From contig NZ_PVWF01000050.1 in assembly GCF_003003995.1 (NCBI RefSeq), forward strand, positions 1 through 38,445: DNA of 38,445 bases. Reading direction: 5' to 3'. Positions within the stretch are counted from its first letter, which is position 1. Each line of letters begins with the position of its first letter. Shown here piece after piece: positions 7,375-16,694 of this stretch. The position numbers and the translations under genes were made by a program. The notes beneath the pieces were generated by a model. That model was not told the DNA's origin and made no database searches. It worked only from the letters and a program-made list of their open reading frames with translations. The stretch comes from Pleurocapsa sp. CCALA 161 (GTDB taxonomy: Bacteria; Cyanobacteriota; Cyanobacteriia; Cyanobacteriales; Xenococcaceae).

Positions 7375-9906
7375 CTAACTCGAAAATGGATATACTCCAG
7401 TAATAACCTCATTAGCTTTTAATTGACCAACTCTCGCTCCTGGATCATTTTTATCTGCTTTGATAAGGCTGTTAACAGGTAAGATTAGCCTACGATCGAT
7501 ACTGGTGGTGAGGACAATATTTTCTTGATCCGTAGTTGCGATAATTCCCGCTAAGGTATCTTCTTTAATTGTAAATTGAATTGCTTGAGTGCCAATATCC
7601 CCTCGATTTCCTAATCTGAGAGAGTTAACGGGGATCACTTTACCAAATCCTAATTGAGAAATCACAGCCAGAGAATCCTCTGATTTGACATTACAGCAAC
7701 CTGCCAGATTTTCTTTCACTCGTAAACGCATGACCCTACTTCCCTGAGCATTTCTACCCATCAAAGGGATCTGTAGATCGTCAATTGGTAACCTTAAGAT
7801 ACGTCCCCCAGTAGTAGCGATCGCCATTTCTGCTTCAATGGTAAAGCAAAAGTATTTAAGAGTGTCTTTTTCCTTGAGCTTGATTAAAACTAATCCCCGA
7901 TTGCCTAGAGCCTCTAATTCTTGAGCAGCTAGACGTTTAATGATCCCCTTGTCCGTCAACATAATTAGATCTAAATTCTGCTGTTCGGGGAGGAAGAAAT
8001 GCGCCACCGTACCCTGAGCATCTCTTTGTGCTGCGGATGATAGTAGCTCTAAAGCTGGTAATTTAGTCGTTTCTAGGCTAGAAGGAACTTCTTTAATCGG
8101 TACAGGATAAGCTTTGCCACTATCAGTAACCACAATTAGCTGATCGCGATCGCCAATTTCTTCTTGATGAAGGAGAAAATCTTGACCCTGTTGGGGAACA
8201 GCAGGAGCAGCTTCTTCCTCTGTAGGCGGGTTTGACCAATAAATACAGCCAGAGCTAGTTACCTTTAATTTGGCTTCGAAAGAGCGTTCAAAAGTGAGAG
8301 TTGGGGATACTGTCAAAGCTGGATCTTTGGTAGGTTTGCTAGGAGTTTTCTGCTCCTGAGATTTTGGCTGAGTAGGTGAGGGGAGAAGATCTTCGCTAAT
8401 TGCTACGTTAATAATCCGAGTTCGACGTTTATCATTAAACTTGCGTTTGAGGGAACGTAATTCTTTTTTAAGAGATTTCAAGAGTTCATGGCGATCGCCT
8501 AAAATGTTACTCAATTCGGCAATTCTTTCTTGAAGATCTGCTGATTCTGTTTCTAACTTCTGCCTTTCCAAGCCTGTTAAACGGCGCATCGGCATTGCCA
8601 AAATCGAATCTCCCTGAGTAGGGGACAAGTCAAGCTCCTCTTGAAGTTGTATTTTAGCAGTAGTACCGTCAGGAGCATGGCGCAGAATTTCGATTACTGC
8701 ATCCAGCTGGTTGAGAGCCAATAATAATCCTTCTACGAGATGCAGCCTTTGATTAGCCTGCTCTAATTCGTGACTATATTGCCTTCTAAGAGTTTCTTCG
8801 CGGAATTTGAGGAATTCTTCTAAGATACCGCGTAAGGGTAGCTGAACTGGCTTATTATCCACTAATGCCAGCATAATTGTTCCAAAATTACTTTGTAATG
8901 CTGTCTGGCGATAAAGCTGATGTAATACCTTTTTAGCCGTAAGATCTTTTTTGAGTTCAATCACGACTCGCATCCCACTGCGATCGCTTTCGTCTCGAAT
9001 ATCTGAAATACCCTCAATTTTGCCTTGGTTAACCAAAGCAGCAACCTTTTCAATCCACCCCGCCTTATTGACTTGATAGGGTAGTTCGGTAATTACCAGA
9101 GCTTTCTTTTCTTTACGACGTTTTTTACCTGTGGCAATTTTTTCAATTTGAGCAATCCCCCGCATTTTAATGATGCCTTTTCCTGTGCGATAGGCATCTT
9201 GGATTCCCTGAACCTCAACAATTTCCCCACCTGTGGGAAAATCAGGCCCAGGTATAAGTTCCCAGAGTTTTTCGTCAGTTATGGTAGGACGATCTATCAG
9301 AGCAATTAGACCATCTACTACCTCACCCAAATTGTGAGGGGGAATATTGGTAGCCATGCCAACGGCAATTCCCGAACAGCCATTAAGCAACAGAATTGGT
9401 AGTTGGACAGGTAGAACAACAGGTTCGGTTTGAGAACTATCAAAATTGTCGCTAAAATTTACCGTAGATTCCCCAATCTCGGTCAACATTGCTTCATAAG
9501 CTACAGGCGCTAATCTGGTTTCGGTATAACGCATTGCTGCGGGGGGATCGTTATCTACCGAACCAAAGTTACCATGACCATCTAAAAGAGGATAGCGGGT
9601 AGAAAAGCTCTGTACCAAACGGACTAAAGCATCATACACCGACTGATCGCCATGAGGATGATATTTACCTAAAACATCCCCCACAACACGAGCGCACTTA
9701 CGATAGGGACGATCTGGGGTAAGTCCCAATTCATACATTGCATAGAGAATGCGCCGATGTACAGGCTTCAATCCATCACGCACGTCAGGTAAGGCTCGAC
9801 CCACAATGACGCTCATAGCATATTCTAGATATGATCTCTCCATTTCCTGATGTAAAGGAGTGGGGATAATCTGACCGTTTCCTAACAAATTAAGCTGCTG
9901 TGCCAT
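7375..9906 (-). CDS. gyrA: DNA gyrase/topoisomerase IV subunit A
   Basis: An 843-residue type IIA topoisomerase breakage-reunion subunit. The winged-helix region has [13 protein letters not shown], the quinolone-region motif [15 protein letters not shown] at residues 83-97, and catalytic Tyr127 in [10 protein letters not shown] coiled-coil tower follows (about 365-490), then a Pro/Lys-rich linker (about 508-540) and a beta-pinwheel C-terminal domain. The canonical GyrA box QRRGGKG is absent; [12 protein letters not shown] and RLGNRGDIG occupy similar blades. This suggests the second, ParC-like cyanobacterial paralogue rather than the supercoiling GyrA. The site of E. coli Ser83 is Gln88. GGAG lies 8 bases before the ATG. 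The TPR gene is directly downstream and coupled. Confidence 0.9.
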   Translation of the reverse strand: MAQQLNLLGNGQIIPTPLHQEMERSYLEYAMSVIVGRALPDVRDGLKPVHRRILYAMYELGLTPDRPYRKCARVVGDVLGKYHPHGDQSVYDALVRLVQSFSTRYPLLDGHGNFGSVDNDPPAAMRYTETRLAPVAYEAMLTEIGESTVNFSDNFDSSQTEPVVLPVQLPILLLNGCSGIAVGMATNIPPHNLGEVVDGLIALIDRPTITDEKLWELIPGPDFPTGGEIVEVQGIQDAYRTGKGIIKMRGIAQIEKIATGKKRRKEKKALVITELPYQVNKAGWIEKVAALVNQGKIEGISDIRDESDRSGMRVVIELKKDLTAKKVLHQLYRQTALQSNFGTIMLALVDNKPVQLPLRGILEEFLKFREETLRRQYSHELEQANQRLHLVEGLLLALNQLDAVIEILRHAPDGTTAKIQLQEELDLSPTQGDSILAMPMRRLTGLERQKLETESADLQERIAELSNILGDRHELLKSLKKELRSLKRKFNDKRRTRIINVAISEDLLPSPTQPKSQEQKTPSKPTKDPALTVSPTLTFERSFEAKLKVTSSGCIYWSNPPTEEEAAPAVPQQGQDFLLHQEEIGDRDQLIVVTDSGKAYPVPIKEVPSSLETTKLPALELLSSAAQRDAQGTVAHFFLPEQQNLDLIMLTDKGIIKRLAAQELEALGNRGLVLIKLKEKDTLKYFCFTIEAEMAIATTGGRILRLPIDDLQIPLMGRNAQGSRVMRLRVKENLAGCCNVKSEDSLAVISQLGFGKVIPVNSLRLGNRGDIGTQAIQFTIKEDTLAGIIATTDQENIVLTTSIDRRLILPVNSLIKADKNDPGARVGQLKANEVITGVYPFSS

Positions 9907-10142
9907 TCAAAAGTCTCCAAGATTTACCAAAAAAGATGCCCAAAAAAATTGAGGCTGAGTTAACGAGAATCATCAAGATTTAAAAATATAGCGCAGTTGG
10001 ACTTTGATTATGTTTTAGTTAAACTTTGCGATCTCGCCGTTTTAAGCCACAATAAACAAAAGCTGATCTAAGCTAAATTTCGCTCTTGGTAGTTTTTAAT
10101 CTTAAGTTTCCTAAATCCAACCTGACTTTCTGAGTAACATCT

Positions 10143-10541
10143 ATGACAACGGTTTTGATTGTAGAAGATGATCCGATCAATTTGCGTGTTTTTTCCAAAA
10201 TACTCACAAAAAGAGGCGGTTTGCAAGTCAAAGGGACAGAAGTTGTCGAAGAAGTCTTGCATTATGCTCAGTCTGGAGAAATAGATGCAATTTTGATGGA
10301 TGTTGCTCTAGCTAATAGTTCTTATCAGGGTAAACCAGTAGATGGGATCAAAATCACTCAAATGCTTAAAGCAGATGACAAAACTGCTAATTTACCAATA
10401 ATTTTGGTGACTGCTCACGCTATGGAAGGCGATCGCGAAAACTTTCTTAAGCAGAGTGGTGCAGACGGCTATATTTCTAAACCAGTAGTCGATCATGAAG
10501 CATTTATTCATCAAATCGTTTCTTTAATCAATAAGACATAA
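10143..10541 (+). CDS. Stand-alone response regulator receiver protein (CheY-like)
   Basis: A 132-residue single-domain receiver. The acidic pocket is E8-D9-D10, the phosphoacceptor is D53 (AILMDVAL), and the conserved switch residues are T90 and K113 (SKP). All catalytic residues are present, so it should be phosphorylatable. There is no output domain, which implies it signals by protein contact. No histidine kinase is adjacent; the nearest complete one is at 20174-22216, and a decayed kinase tail lies at 14787. It is divergent from the topoisomerase gene, with a 236-bp spacer. A small insertion after D53 (ALANSSYQGKPVDG) is typical of cyanobacterial receivers of the multi-step phosphorelay kind. 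The partner is unknown. Confidence 0.9.
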   Translation: MTTVLIVEDDPINLRVFSKILTKRGGLQVKGTEVVEEVLHYAQSGEIDAILMDVALANSSYQGKPVDGIKITQMLKADDKTANLPIILVTAHAMEGDRENFLKQSGADGYISKPVVDHEAFIHQIVSLINKT

Positions 10542-10711
10542 TCTCAAATTTTGCAATCAAGCTTAATCGATCTTCTTTTGCTGTGAATTCTATCTTAGTA
10601 CAATAGTTCTTTTAGTCTACTTTTGGCAACTTTTGACTGAGGACAAAATCTTTCCCTTGGCTGACTGTTCAGGAAATTAATTGAAATGACTATATTGTTC
10701 TAATCTTTGGT

Positions 10712-11869
10712 TCAGTTGCCAGAATTCAAGCAATTTTCCAATACCTGACCAACACCTTGTGCGGTAAGTTCCCAGCTAAAAAGCTTGCCTCTAGCTAATC
10801 CCTGGTGAATCAGATTAGTTTTTAATTCCGTATTGGTTAATATTTGATACATTCCTTGAGCAATGCTGTCTACACTGTAAGGATCGACATATAAGACACT
10901 ATTTCCGCCAACTTCAGGAATAGATGTAACTTTAGAGGTAATGACGGGACAACCACAAGCCATCGCCTCTAATACAGGTAGTCCAAACCCTTCATACAGT
11001 GAAGCAAAAACTAAAGCTTGAGCCATTGAATATAGGCTAGGAAGAACAGCGGTTGGGACATAATCGAGAAAGATGATGCGATCTTTAGCAGCAAGTTTGG
11101 CGGTTTGACGCTCAATTTCGGGATAGAAAAAATCGTCTTTTTTTCCTGTAATTACAAATTGATAATCTTTGAGGGGTAAACTGTCAAAAGCTTCCAGGCA
11201 GCGACTCAAATTTTTATAAAAGCGCATATCGCCCACGTAAAGCAGATATTTATCCAAGCCGTATTGCTGAAGAATTCTAGGATCGGCTTGAGGATAAAAC
11301 AAATCCTGAGCATAGCCGTTGTAAACTACGTTAATTGAGTCAGGATCAAGCCGATAGTTTTTGACTAGATCTTGCTTGGTATATTCAGAGACGCAGATAA
11401 TGCCTTGAGACTGTTTTAGTAAAAAAGGTAGAGCGTAAAGATAGTAATATTTCCACTTAGGACTTAGTTCGGGATACTTGAGGGGGATTAAATCATGGAC
11501 AGTTACTATCTGCGGAATACAAGGGAAAAAAATGCCTTCAGCTACGGGAGAAAAAAATAGGTCAGCTTGCTGATGTTTAAACTGTTGATTTAATACGGTT
11601 TGATACCAGAAAATTCGCTTAATGTGTCCTGAAAAACCGCGATCGGGGGATAATGAGGGATCTACTGGGATCACCTGTTGGGGATATTGAGATTTAAAGC
11701 AATCTGCTTGAGAATACAGCCGAAAATTAAACTGGCGTTGGTCAAGTGAATCTTTTAGGCAATTACCATTCATTAATTCAGCAATTAAGTTCTGATTAAC
11801 TACCCCCAAACCACTACCTTGTTCTTGAATATAAGTGCCGTTGATGGCGATTTTAGGCAGCTGGGACAT
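10712..11869 (-). CDS. Glycosyltransferase family 4
   Basis: A 385-residue GT-B fold glycosyltransferase. The C-terminal nucleotide-sugar site has the E-x7-E signature E293-GFGLPVL-E301, followed by [23 protein letters not shown] at 209-220 opens the second Rossmann domain. An N-terminal [11 protein letters not shown] segment resembles the acceptor-side glycine-rich loop. Retaining transfer of a hexose is expected from family membership; donor and acceptor cannot be read. No membrane segment is seen. The SRPBCC gene ends 13 bp upstream on the same strand, so it may ride on the carotenoid transcript. In this context glycosylation of a carotenoid (myxol-type), polysaccharide or lipid are all possible. 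Confidence 0.85.
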   Translation of the reverse strand: MSQLPKIAINGTYIQEQGSGLGVVNQNLIAELMNGNCLKDSLDQRQFNFRLYSQADCFKSQYPQQVIPVDPSLSPDRGFSGHIKRIFWYQTVLNQQFKHQQADLFFSPVAEGIFFPCIPQIVTVHDLIPLKYPELSPKWKYYYLYALPFLLKQSQGIICVSEYTKQDLVKNYRLDPDSINVVYNGYAQDLFYPQADPRILQQYGLDKYLLYVGDMRFYKNLSRCLEAFDSLPLKDYQFVITGKKDDFFYPEIERQTAKLAAKDRIIFLDYVPTAVLPSLYSMAQALVFASLYEGFGLPVLEAMACGCPVITSKVTSIPEVGGNSVLYVDPYSVDSIAQGMYQILTNTELKTNLIHQGLARGKLFSWELTAQGVGQVLENCLNSGN

Positions 11870-11882
11870 TAGTTATTACTAA

Positions 11883-12326
11883 TTACTTTTCATCTCGTTT
11901 GGCGATCGCATATTCCTTAAATCGTTCAAGATCAGCCATTACCGTAGACTCAACGATATCGCCGATTAAACTATCCATCAGCTTACCAATAATCCCTGGA
12001 ACGGCATAAGCAAAAGACATTTTGACAATACAGCTATCTTTGCGATCGTAAAAGCGAATTGCCCCTTTATTGGGTAAACCATCCACAGACTGCCATTCGA
12101 TTATTTGCTCGGGAACAACCTGAACAATGCGTGACAGCCAAGTAAAGTTAAAACCTCCAGTAGCTAGTTTCCAGCGGGATAATTCGGGGTTTTCTGCTAA
12201 GATTTTGACCGACTCGATCCACTTCATCCAGATTGTCATCTGTTCGAGATCTGACCATAGACTCCAGGCTAATTCAATGCTTACGGGAACTTCAATTTGG
12301 ACGGTATGTTCTAGCCAGTCAGTCAT
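11883..12326 (-). CDS. SRPBCC (START/cyclase-dehydrase-like) protein next to crtQ
   Basis: A 147-residue protein of the polyketide cyclase/dehydrase or SRPBCC fold. Typical features are the opening strand (TVQIEVPVSIELAWSLWSDLEQ), the W-x-x-W segment (WMKWIES), strands such as VQVVPEQIIEWQSVDG, and a long C-terminal helix with VMADLERFKEYA. The fold makes a hydrophobic ligand cavity. Position argues for a carotenoid-related role: it follows zeta-carotene desaturase by 103 bp on the same strand. From memory, Synechocystis has the same neighbours (slr0940, slr0941). AGGAG sits 7 bases before the ATG. It could be a ligand carrier or an accessory factor; catalysis is not evident. Confidence 0.8.
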   Translation of the reverse strand: MTDWLEHTVQIEVPVSIELAWSLWSDLEQMTIWMKWIESVKILAENPELSRWKLATGGFNFTWLSRIVQVVPEQIIEWQSVDGLPNKGAIRFYDRKDSCIVKMSFAYAVPGIIGKLMDSLIGDIVESTVMADLERFKEYAIAKRDEK

Positions 12327-12429
12327 GGCGCTTCTCCTGTGAAGATTGTCGGGTGGGCTGTACCCAGTTTTTAATTATCTAATGTTTCAGCAATAATAAG
12401 ACCCACCTGATTTAAATTGCGATCGCGCG

Positions 12430-13887
12430 TTATGCTACTACCGCCTTTAATTGTTCGACATAGGCTAAAATTGCTTTAGCTGCCTGTTTACCTGATAGGG
12501 TAGCTCCTTCCATGCTATCGATATAGTCTTGCTGAGTATAGCTACCAGCTAAAAAGAAATTACTGATAGGAGTGTGTTGGGGTGGACGATAGGGATCCAT
12601 TCCTGGCGCTTCTCGATAGAGAGATTCTGCGAGCTTAACCACGCTGTACCAAGTCATATTCAACTCTCTCGAAGAAGGAAATAGCTTGTGTACCTGTGCC
12701 AGAATATGCTGGGCAATATCTTCATTTTTTTCTTTAATAAAGGGGTCGCCTGGAGTAAGGACTAACTGAAGTAATGAACCCTCTCCTGGTTTATAGTAAT
12801 CTGCTGGACTGGTTAAAGCTAAATCGGCAAAACAAGAAAAATCTGCATCAGGTGTATAAAGCAAATTATCAATTCCTGCAGCCTTTTGTAATTGCTGGCG
12901 ATTTTCTGCGTCATTTAATTCGGTTACCCAACCATCAAAACGCAACTGTACCGTGGCAACAGGAACCGCATCTAGCTGGTAGATGTTATCGAATTCTGAC
13001 CATTTGCGCCAAGCTTGAGGAATTACCTTCTTAATTCCAGGTACGTCACAAGCACAGACATAGGCATCCGCTCTAATAGTTTTTGTGGTTTCACCATTGC
13101 TCACCACAATTCCAGTAACTTTCGTGGTGTCGCCCAAATCTTCAAACAAGATTTCTTTAACTCGATGACGAGTATGAATTTTTGTCCCTCGCGCCTCAAG
13201 GTAATCCACAATAGGCTTGTGGAGATACTCACTAGGAGAGCCTTCAAGCATTCTTAAAACAGAGGCTTCAGTTTTAGTAGCGAAAAACTGAAAAATAGTT
13301 AACATGCAGCGAGCGGAGATATTTTCCGTATCAATAAAGCCTAACGCATAGGCAATCGGATCCCACATCTTTCTCAAGCTGCCGTTGTTCCCACCGTGAC
13401 TGCGAAACCAGTCCGCAAAGCTAATCGAATCAAGATTGCGAATTATTCTCATTGCTCCTTCAGGATCAATCAAGGCTCTGACAATAGGACTTGTCCCTAA
13501 AGCCAAAGAGTTAGCTGCTTTATCAACCGTTGAGAGTTGCGAGGTAGTGAAAAAAGCCTTCAAACCGTTGAAGGGTGCGCCAGTTAGAAAGCGAAAATCG
13601 AGTTCACCGATTCTCCCTCCTTCATTAATAAAAGTATGGGTGTGCTGCTTAAGACGCAGGTTATCCAATGCACCTACCTTTGCCATTAAGCCAAACAAAT
13701 TATAGTAGCAGCCAAAAAAGACGTGCAGCCCCATTTCCAGATGATTACCATCTTTGTCTATCCAGCTACCAACTTTGCCTCCCACAAACGGGCGAGCTTC
13801 AAATATTTCTATCTCAGCACCCGCATCAACTAAATCAATAGCTGTTGCCATGCCTGCTAATCCTGCACCAACAATTGCTACGCGCAT
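12430..13887 (-). CDS. crtQ: 9,9'-di-cis-zeta-carotene desaturase
   Basis: A 485-residue FAD enzyme of the plant-type desaturase family (CrtQ/ZDS). It converts zeta-carotene through neurosporene to lycopene at the thylakoid or cytoplasmic membrane. The dinucleotide-binding motif G7-A-G9-L-A-G12 opens the protein, followed by [16 protein letters not shown] and [16 protein letters not shown], which are diagnostic of ZDS rather than the related phytoene desaturase. The C-terminal FAD-contact region is [19 protein letters not shown]. The length fits the family. AGGA lies 5 bases upstream of the ATG. It lies between an unknown 208-residue gene and the SRPBCC gene, all on the same strand, suggesting an operon running leftward from 14572. 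Confidence 0.95.
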   Translation of the reverse strand: MRVAIVGAGLAGMATAIDLVDAGAEIEIFEARPFVGGKVGSWIDKDGNHLEMGLHVFFGCYYNLFGLMAKVGALDNLRLKQHTHTFINEGGRIGELDFRFLTGAPFNGLKAFFTTSQLSTVDKAANSLALGTSPIVRALIDPEGAMRIIRNLDSISFADWFRSHGGNNGSLRKMWDPIAYALGFIDTENISARCMLTIFQFFATKTEASVLRMLEGSPSEYLHKPIVDYLEARGTKIHTRHRVKEILFEDLGDTTKVTGIVVSNGETTKTIRADAYVCACDVPGIKKVIPQAWRKWSEFDNIYQLDAVPVATVQLRFDGWVTELNDAENRQQLQKAAGIDNLLYTPDADFSCFADLALTSPADYYKPGEGSLLQLVLTPGDPFIKEKNEDIAQHILAQVHKLFPSSRELNMTWYSVVKLAESLYREAPGMDPYRPPQHTPISNFFLAGSYTQQDYIDSMEGATLSGKQAAKAILAYVEQLKAVVA

Positions 13888-13945
13888 TAAATTCCTGATT
13901 TCCCAACAGCGGTTACTTTACATATTGTAAGATAAATCGCCCTTC

Positions 13946-14572
13946 TTAATTCTCTTCGCCAAATGTTTTGAGCCTTGTGAAAAAAGAAGACATATCGGGT
14001 AAAGGAATAAACTGATGAATGATCTTAGTTCCTGCCGTAAAATCTGACCACACAGGATTGTAGGATAGTCCCCAATTAGAAATCAACGATACACTTGAAC
14101 GTGAGCTTGCTGGATTATTAACCGCTTTTTTCAAATTTGGGCTATCTTTCTCTTGGGTGGCAGTTGGTGTCTGACGTTCTGATAGTTCTGCTGTAGCTGA
14201 CATCTCAGATTTGGGCTTATCTAAACTATCTAAACTAATGGTGTTAGATTCAAAAGGGCTGGCACTTAAGTCTGACAAATCGCAAAGATGCTTGGGCAAT
14301 TTACGACAGATTAATCGTTCAAACTCGTAAGTGAAATGAGGATTAGGTGTGCCGATACGCAGCCAAACATTTAAAATTTGCTCAATTGAGATTGCTTTGT
14401 AACGTCCTAGGTAGAGCGCTTCGATAGTCGCCAATCTAATCCAGTTAGCATGATACATATCTAGCCAATACTCTAGTAGTTTTTCGGCATGATCGCGCCC
14501 TAAATCAAAAGCATAACTATCAATCAAGGAGCGAGCTTGTGCCAAGGATAAATCTTGAGTTAGTTCATTCAT
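13946..14572 (-). CDS. Conserved protein of unknown function upstream of crtQ
   Basis: A 208-residue protein in three parts. A helical N-terminal domain (about 1-95; LSLAQARSLIDSYAFDLGRDHAEKL, ATIEALYLGRYKAIS) looks globular and conserved. A Ser/Thr-rich low-complexity linker covers about 95-155. A short C-terminal segment (WGLSYNPVWSDFTAGTKIIHQFIPLPDMS) looks like a second conserved motif. There is no signal peptide or transmembrane helix. It lies 58 bp upstream of crtQ on the same strand, so it may be the first gene of that operon. I recognise no named family. The two-ended conservation with a flexible middle suggests an adaptor, but this is inference. Confidence 0.7.
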   Translation of the reverse strand: MNELTQDLSLAQARSLIDSYAFDLGRDHAEKLLEYWLDMYHANWIRLATIEALYLGRYKAISIEQILNVWLRIGTPNPHFTYEFERLICRKLPKHLCDLSDLSASPFESNTISLDSLDKPKSEMSATAELSERQTPTATQEKDSPNLKKAVNNPASSRSSVSLISNWGLSYNPVWSDFTAGTKIIHQFIPLPDMSSFFTRLKTFGEEN

Positions 14573-14786
14573 TGATCTTTGTTAATTAAAGTTGCTTAAA
14601 AATACAGATTTTTTGATTCGAGAAACTTAAAGTCAGAAGTAAAACTTCGATCTAATTCTAGCGACTAAATTAAAATCTATCTAGATTAAATGCGATCGCA
14701 TTTAATTTATTGATCAACTAGAATGCTTATTTAAGTTAAACGATTTATTTCAGCTTTATTTTGCCCCAAAATTATAATTAAATTAG

Positions 14787-14939
14787 CATAGCCCTCAAAT
14801 AAAATCGGCAGGAGCAGGTTTGGGTTTAGCAATTGTCAAAGCGATCGCCGCAGCCCATAAAAGTTCGATTCGTCTTGATTCCCATTTGGGGATGGGAGCT
14901 AAATTTACGATTGTGTTTGTTGCCCTTAAGAAGAAGTAA
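14787..14939 (+). pseudogene. Relict C-terminus of a sensor histidine kinase
   Basis: An open frame from just after a stop codon (14784-14786) to TAA (14937-14939) encodes SAGAGLGLAIVKAIAAAH and then a strand pattern ending LGMGAKFTIVFVAL. This is the G2 box and final strands of a HATPase_c domain. No start codon, dimerisation domain or N, G1 and F boxes are present upstream in any frame I could read. It is therefore a truncated remnant left after loss of the rest of the gene. The residual segment is little mutated, which suggests a fairly recent deletion. Confidence 0.75.
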
Positions 14940-14953
14940 GGAAGGGGCTAGGG

Positions 14954-14981
14954 AGCAATCAACAATCAACAATTAACAAAA
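14954..14981 (+). repeat. Short tandem heptamer repeats (STRR-like)
   Basis: Four consecutive 7-bp units are visible: AGCAATC, AACAATC, AACAATT and AACAAAA. Heptanucleotide short tandemly repeated repetitive sequences are known in cyanobacterial genomes. The units directly follow the kinase relict and may mark the deletion junction. Confidence 0.55.
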
Positions 14982-15004
14982 CCATAAGAAGTTTCTCATG
15001 GTTT
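14979..15004 (+). terminator. Hairpin after the kinase relict
   Basis: A 12-bp stem (14979-14990 with 14993-15004, one mismatch) with a 2-nt loop (14991-14992) ends in TTT and continues ATT. It probably was the terminator of the lost histidine kinase gene. It overlaps the last heptamer repeat by a few bases. Confidence 0.5.
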
Positions 15005-15201
15005 ATTAACAACACATTCATAAAGAAGACATTAAATAAGGTTTAAGCAAAGGTTAACAATTTAGATTCCTAAGAAGACTTTGAATTGGAAGCGCTTGAG
15101 AAGAGCGATTAGCAGAGTCACTCTTTGGATACTAGGCGATTACCAGAAGGGTAGGCTTCGCGATCGCACCTAGCCCACCAGATGACTTAAATACTTAGAA
15201 A

Positions 15202-16638
15202 ATGCCTCAAAAAATTATACCCCCAAGCAAATTTTTATCTGATCAATCAGTCCATTTCTGGCAGCAAAAAACTTTTTTAGTGCCTGTATTAATTACCATA
15301 GCAGCGATTATCGTCAGTTTGCCTGCTAGCTTACCAGTTCAGGGACGTTTAGCCTTATTTACCTTTTTGGTGGCAACCATTTTTTGGTCAATCACCTCCC
15401 TCAATGCAGCTTACGTTGCTTTATGTTCAGCAATCATGCTGGTTTTAACAGGGGCAATATCCCAAGAACAATTTTTTGCTTCGATGGGTTCAAAGGTAGT
15501 TTGGTTAATGATTGGGGCGTTTATTTTGGGCAATGCGGTCAAAGAGACTGGTTTAGCAGCCAGGTTAACCTACATGGTAGTAGCCAAAGCTAATAATGTC
15601 GCTAATCTCTTTTGGTTATTAACGACAGTCCTGATTCCTCTTTCTTTCTTAATTCCCTCAACTTCTGGTCGGGCTGCTGTCACTTATCCTGTATTTCGCA
15701 GTATTACAGAGGAGATCGCTGACAAGCAAATTAGACGTACTCTCTGTTTATTGATGCCTACCGTTATTTTGGTTTCTACCATTGTTTCTTTAACAGGTGC
15801 AGGTTCTCATTTAGTTGCTAACGATCTTCTAGAACAGATTGCCAAGCAAGAAATTTCTTTCGGTCAATGGATACTTTATGGTTTGCCTTTTGGGGTAGTC
15901 GCTAGTTACATCTCTTGCTGGGTTACCTCGCGGACGTTTTTGAATAAAGAACAGTTACAGAAGCCATTAAACCTACCACAATTACCAGCACAATCTTTGT
16001 CTCTAAAAGAGCGAAAAACTTTGGGGATTACCTTACTCATGCTGATTTTTTGGTTAACAGAAGCTTGGCATGGATTGGAAATTGCCACAGTCACGATGAT
16101 TGGAGCAGTATTCCTGACAATGCCCAGATTTGGAGTAGTTCAATGGAAAAGCAGTGTTAAAGCTGTTTCTTGGAATTTAATTATCTTTGTGGCAGCTACT
16201 TTAGTTTTGGGACATTCTCTAATTGAGTCTGGTGCATCTCAGTGGATTTTCGACCACATTTTTCACTGGAGCGACGTACATAGCACCCGATCTAGTTTGA
16301 TTATTTTTGTCTTGCTGGCAATTATTTCTCTCACTTCCCATATCTATATGACTTCTCACACCGCTAGAGCAGCAGCTTTAGTCCCTCCCTTGCTTTACCT
16401 TGCCAGCAGTTTAAACCTCAATCCAGTAGCAGTAATGTTTCTTAGTACTTTGGGAATGGATTATTGTTTAACTTTTCCAGTTAGTTCTAAAGCGTTGCTG
16501 GTTTATCAAGAATTAGATGAAGACGGTTTTCAACCCCAAGATTTGCTTCGTCTAAGTTCGGTGCTGATTGTGATTCATCTTGTCCTGATGGTCTTATTTT
16601 ACTACACCTGGTGGCGATGGGTGGGGTTATCGCTTTGA
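15202..16638 (+). CDS. DASS/SLC13-type anion permease
   Basis: A 478-residue integral membrane protein with about 11-12 hydrophobic helices. The two-fold repeat pattern of the divalent anion:sodium symporter family is visible: MIGAFILGNAVKETGLAARL with IPSTSGRAAVTYP in the first half, and FVAATLVLGHSLIESGASQW with TSHIYMTSHTARAA in the second. The SNT/STS-type ion and substrate hairpins therefore appear present, the second as SHTA. Family substrates are sulfate and di- or tricarboxylates. The next gene, 56 bp downstream on the same strand, is glycerate kinase, which points to an organic acid related to glycerate. The substrate is inferred only. The ATG at 15202 lacks a strong Shine-Dalgarno. 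Confidence 0.8.
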   Translation: MPQKIIPPSKFLSDQSVHFWQQKTFLVPVLITIAAIIVSLPASLPVQGRLALFTFLVATIFWSITSLNAAYVALCSAIMLVLTGAISQEQFFASMGSKVVWLMIGAFILGNAVKETGLAARLTYMVVAKANNVANLFWLLTTVLIPLSFLIPSTSGRAAVTYPVFRSITEEIADKQIRRTLCLLMPTVILVSTIVSLTGAGSHLVANDLLEQIAKQEISFGQWILYGLPFGVVASYISCWVTSRTFLNKEQLQKPLNLPQLPAQSLSLKERKTLGITLLMLIFWLTEAWHGLEIATVTMIGAVFLTMPRFGVVQWKSSVKAVSWNLIIFVAATLVLGHSLIESGASQWIFDHIFHWSDVHSTRSSLIIFVLLAIISLTSHIYMTSHTARAAALVPPLLYLASSLNLNPVAVMFLSTLGMDYCLTFPVSSKALLVYQELDEDGFQPQDLLRLSSVLIVIHLVLMVLFYYTWWRWVGLSL

Positions 16639-16694
16639 AAAACAATTAATTAATCAAATAAAAAAAGCGGCTAAATTAACCGCAGGAGATAATA

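Larger units (their letters stand above)
14573..15201. other. 629-bp spacer with a kinase relict, heptamer repeats and a hairpin
   Basis: This gene-free stretch contains the decayed 3' end of a histidine kinase gene (14787-14939), a run of heptamer repeats (14954-14981) and an almost perfect hairpin (14979-15004). It also has a HIP1 site fused to GGCTTC at about 15154-15167. The remaining 200 bp before the permease start show no further gene or clear promoter. Confidence 0.6.

Noticed and set aside
10068-10262. 64-codon frame on the minus strand
   Set aside because: It overlaps the receiver gene start on the opposite strand and has no homology-like features; a shadow frame.
16667-16683. Hairpin GCGG/CCGC between the permease and glycerate kinase genes
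   Set aside because: Short with a mismatch and no T tract. It overlaps the approach to the ribosome-binding site but is too weak to call an attenuator.
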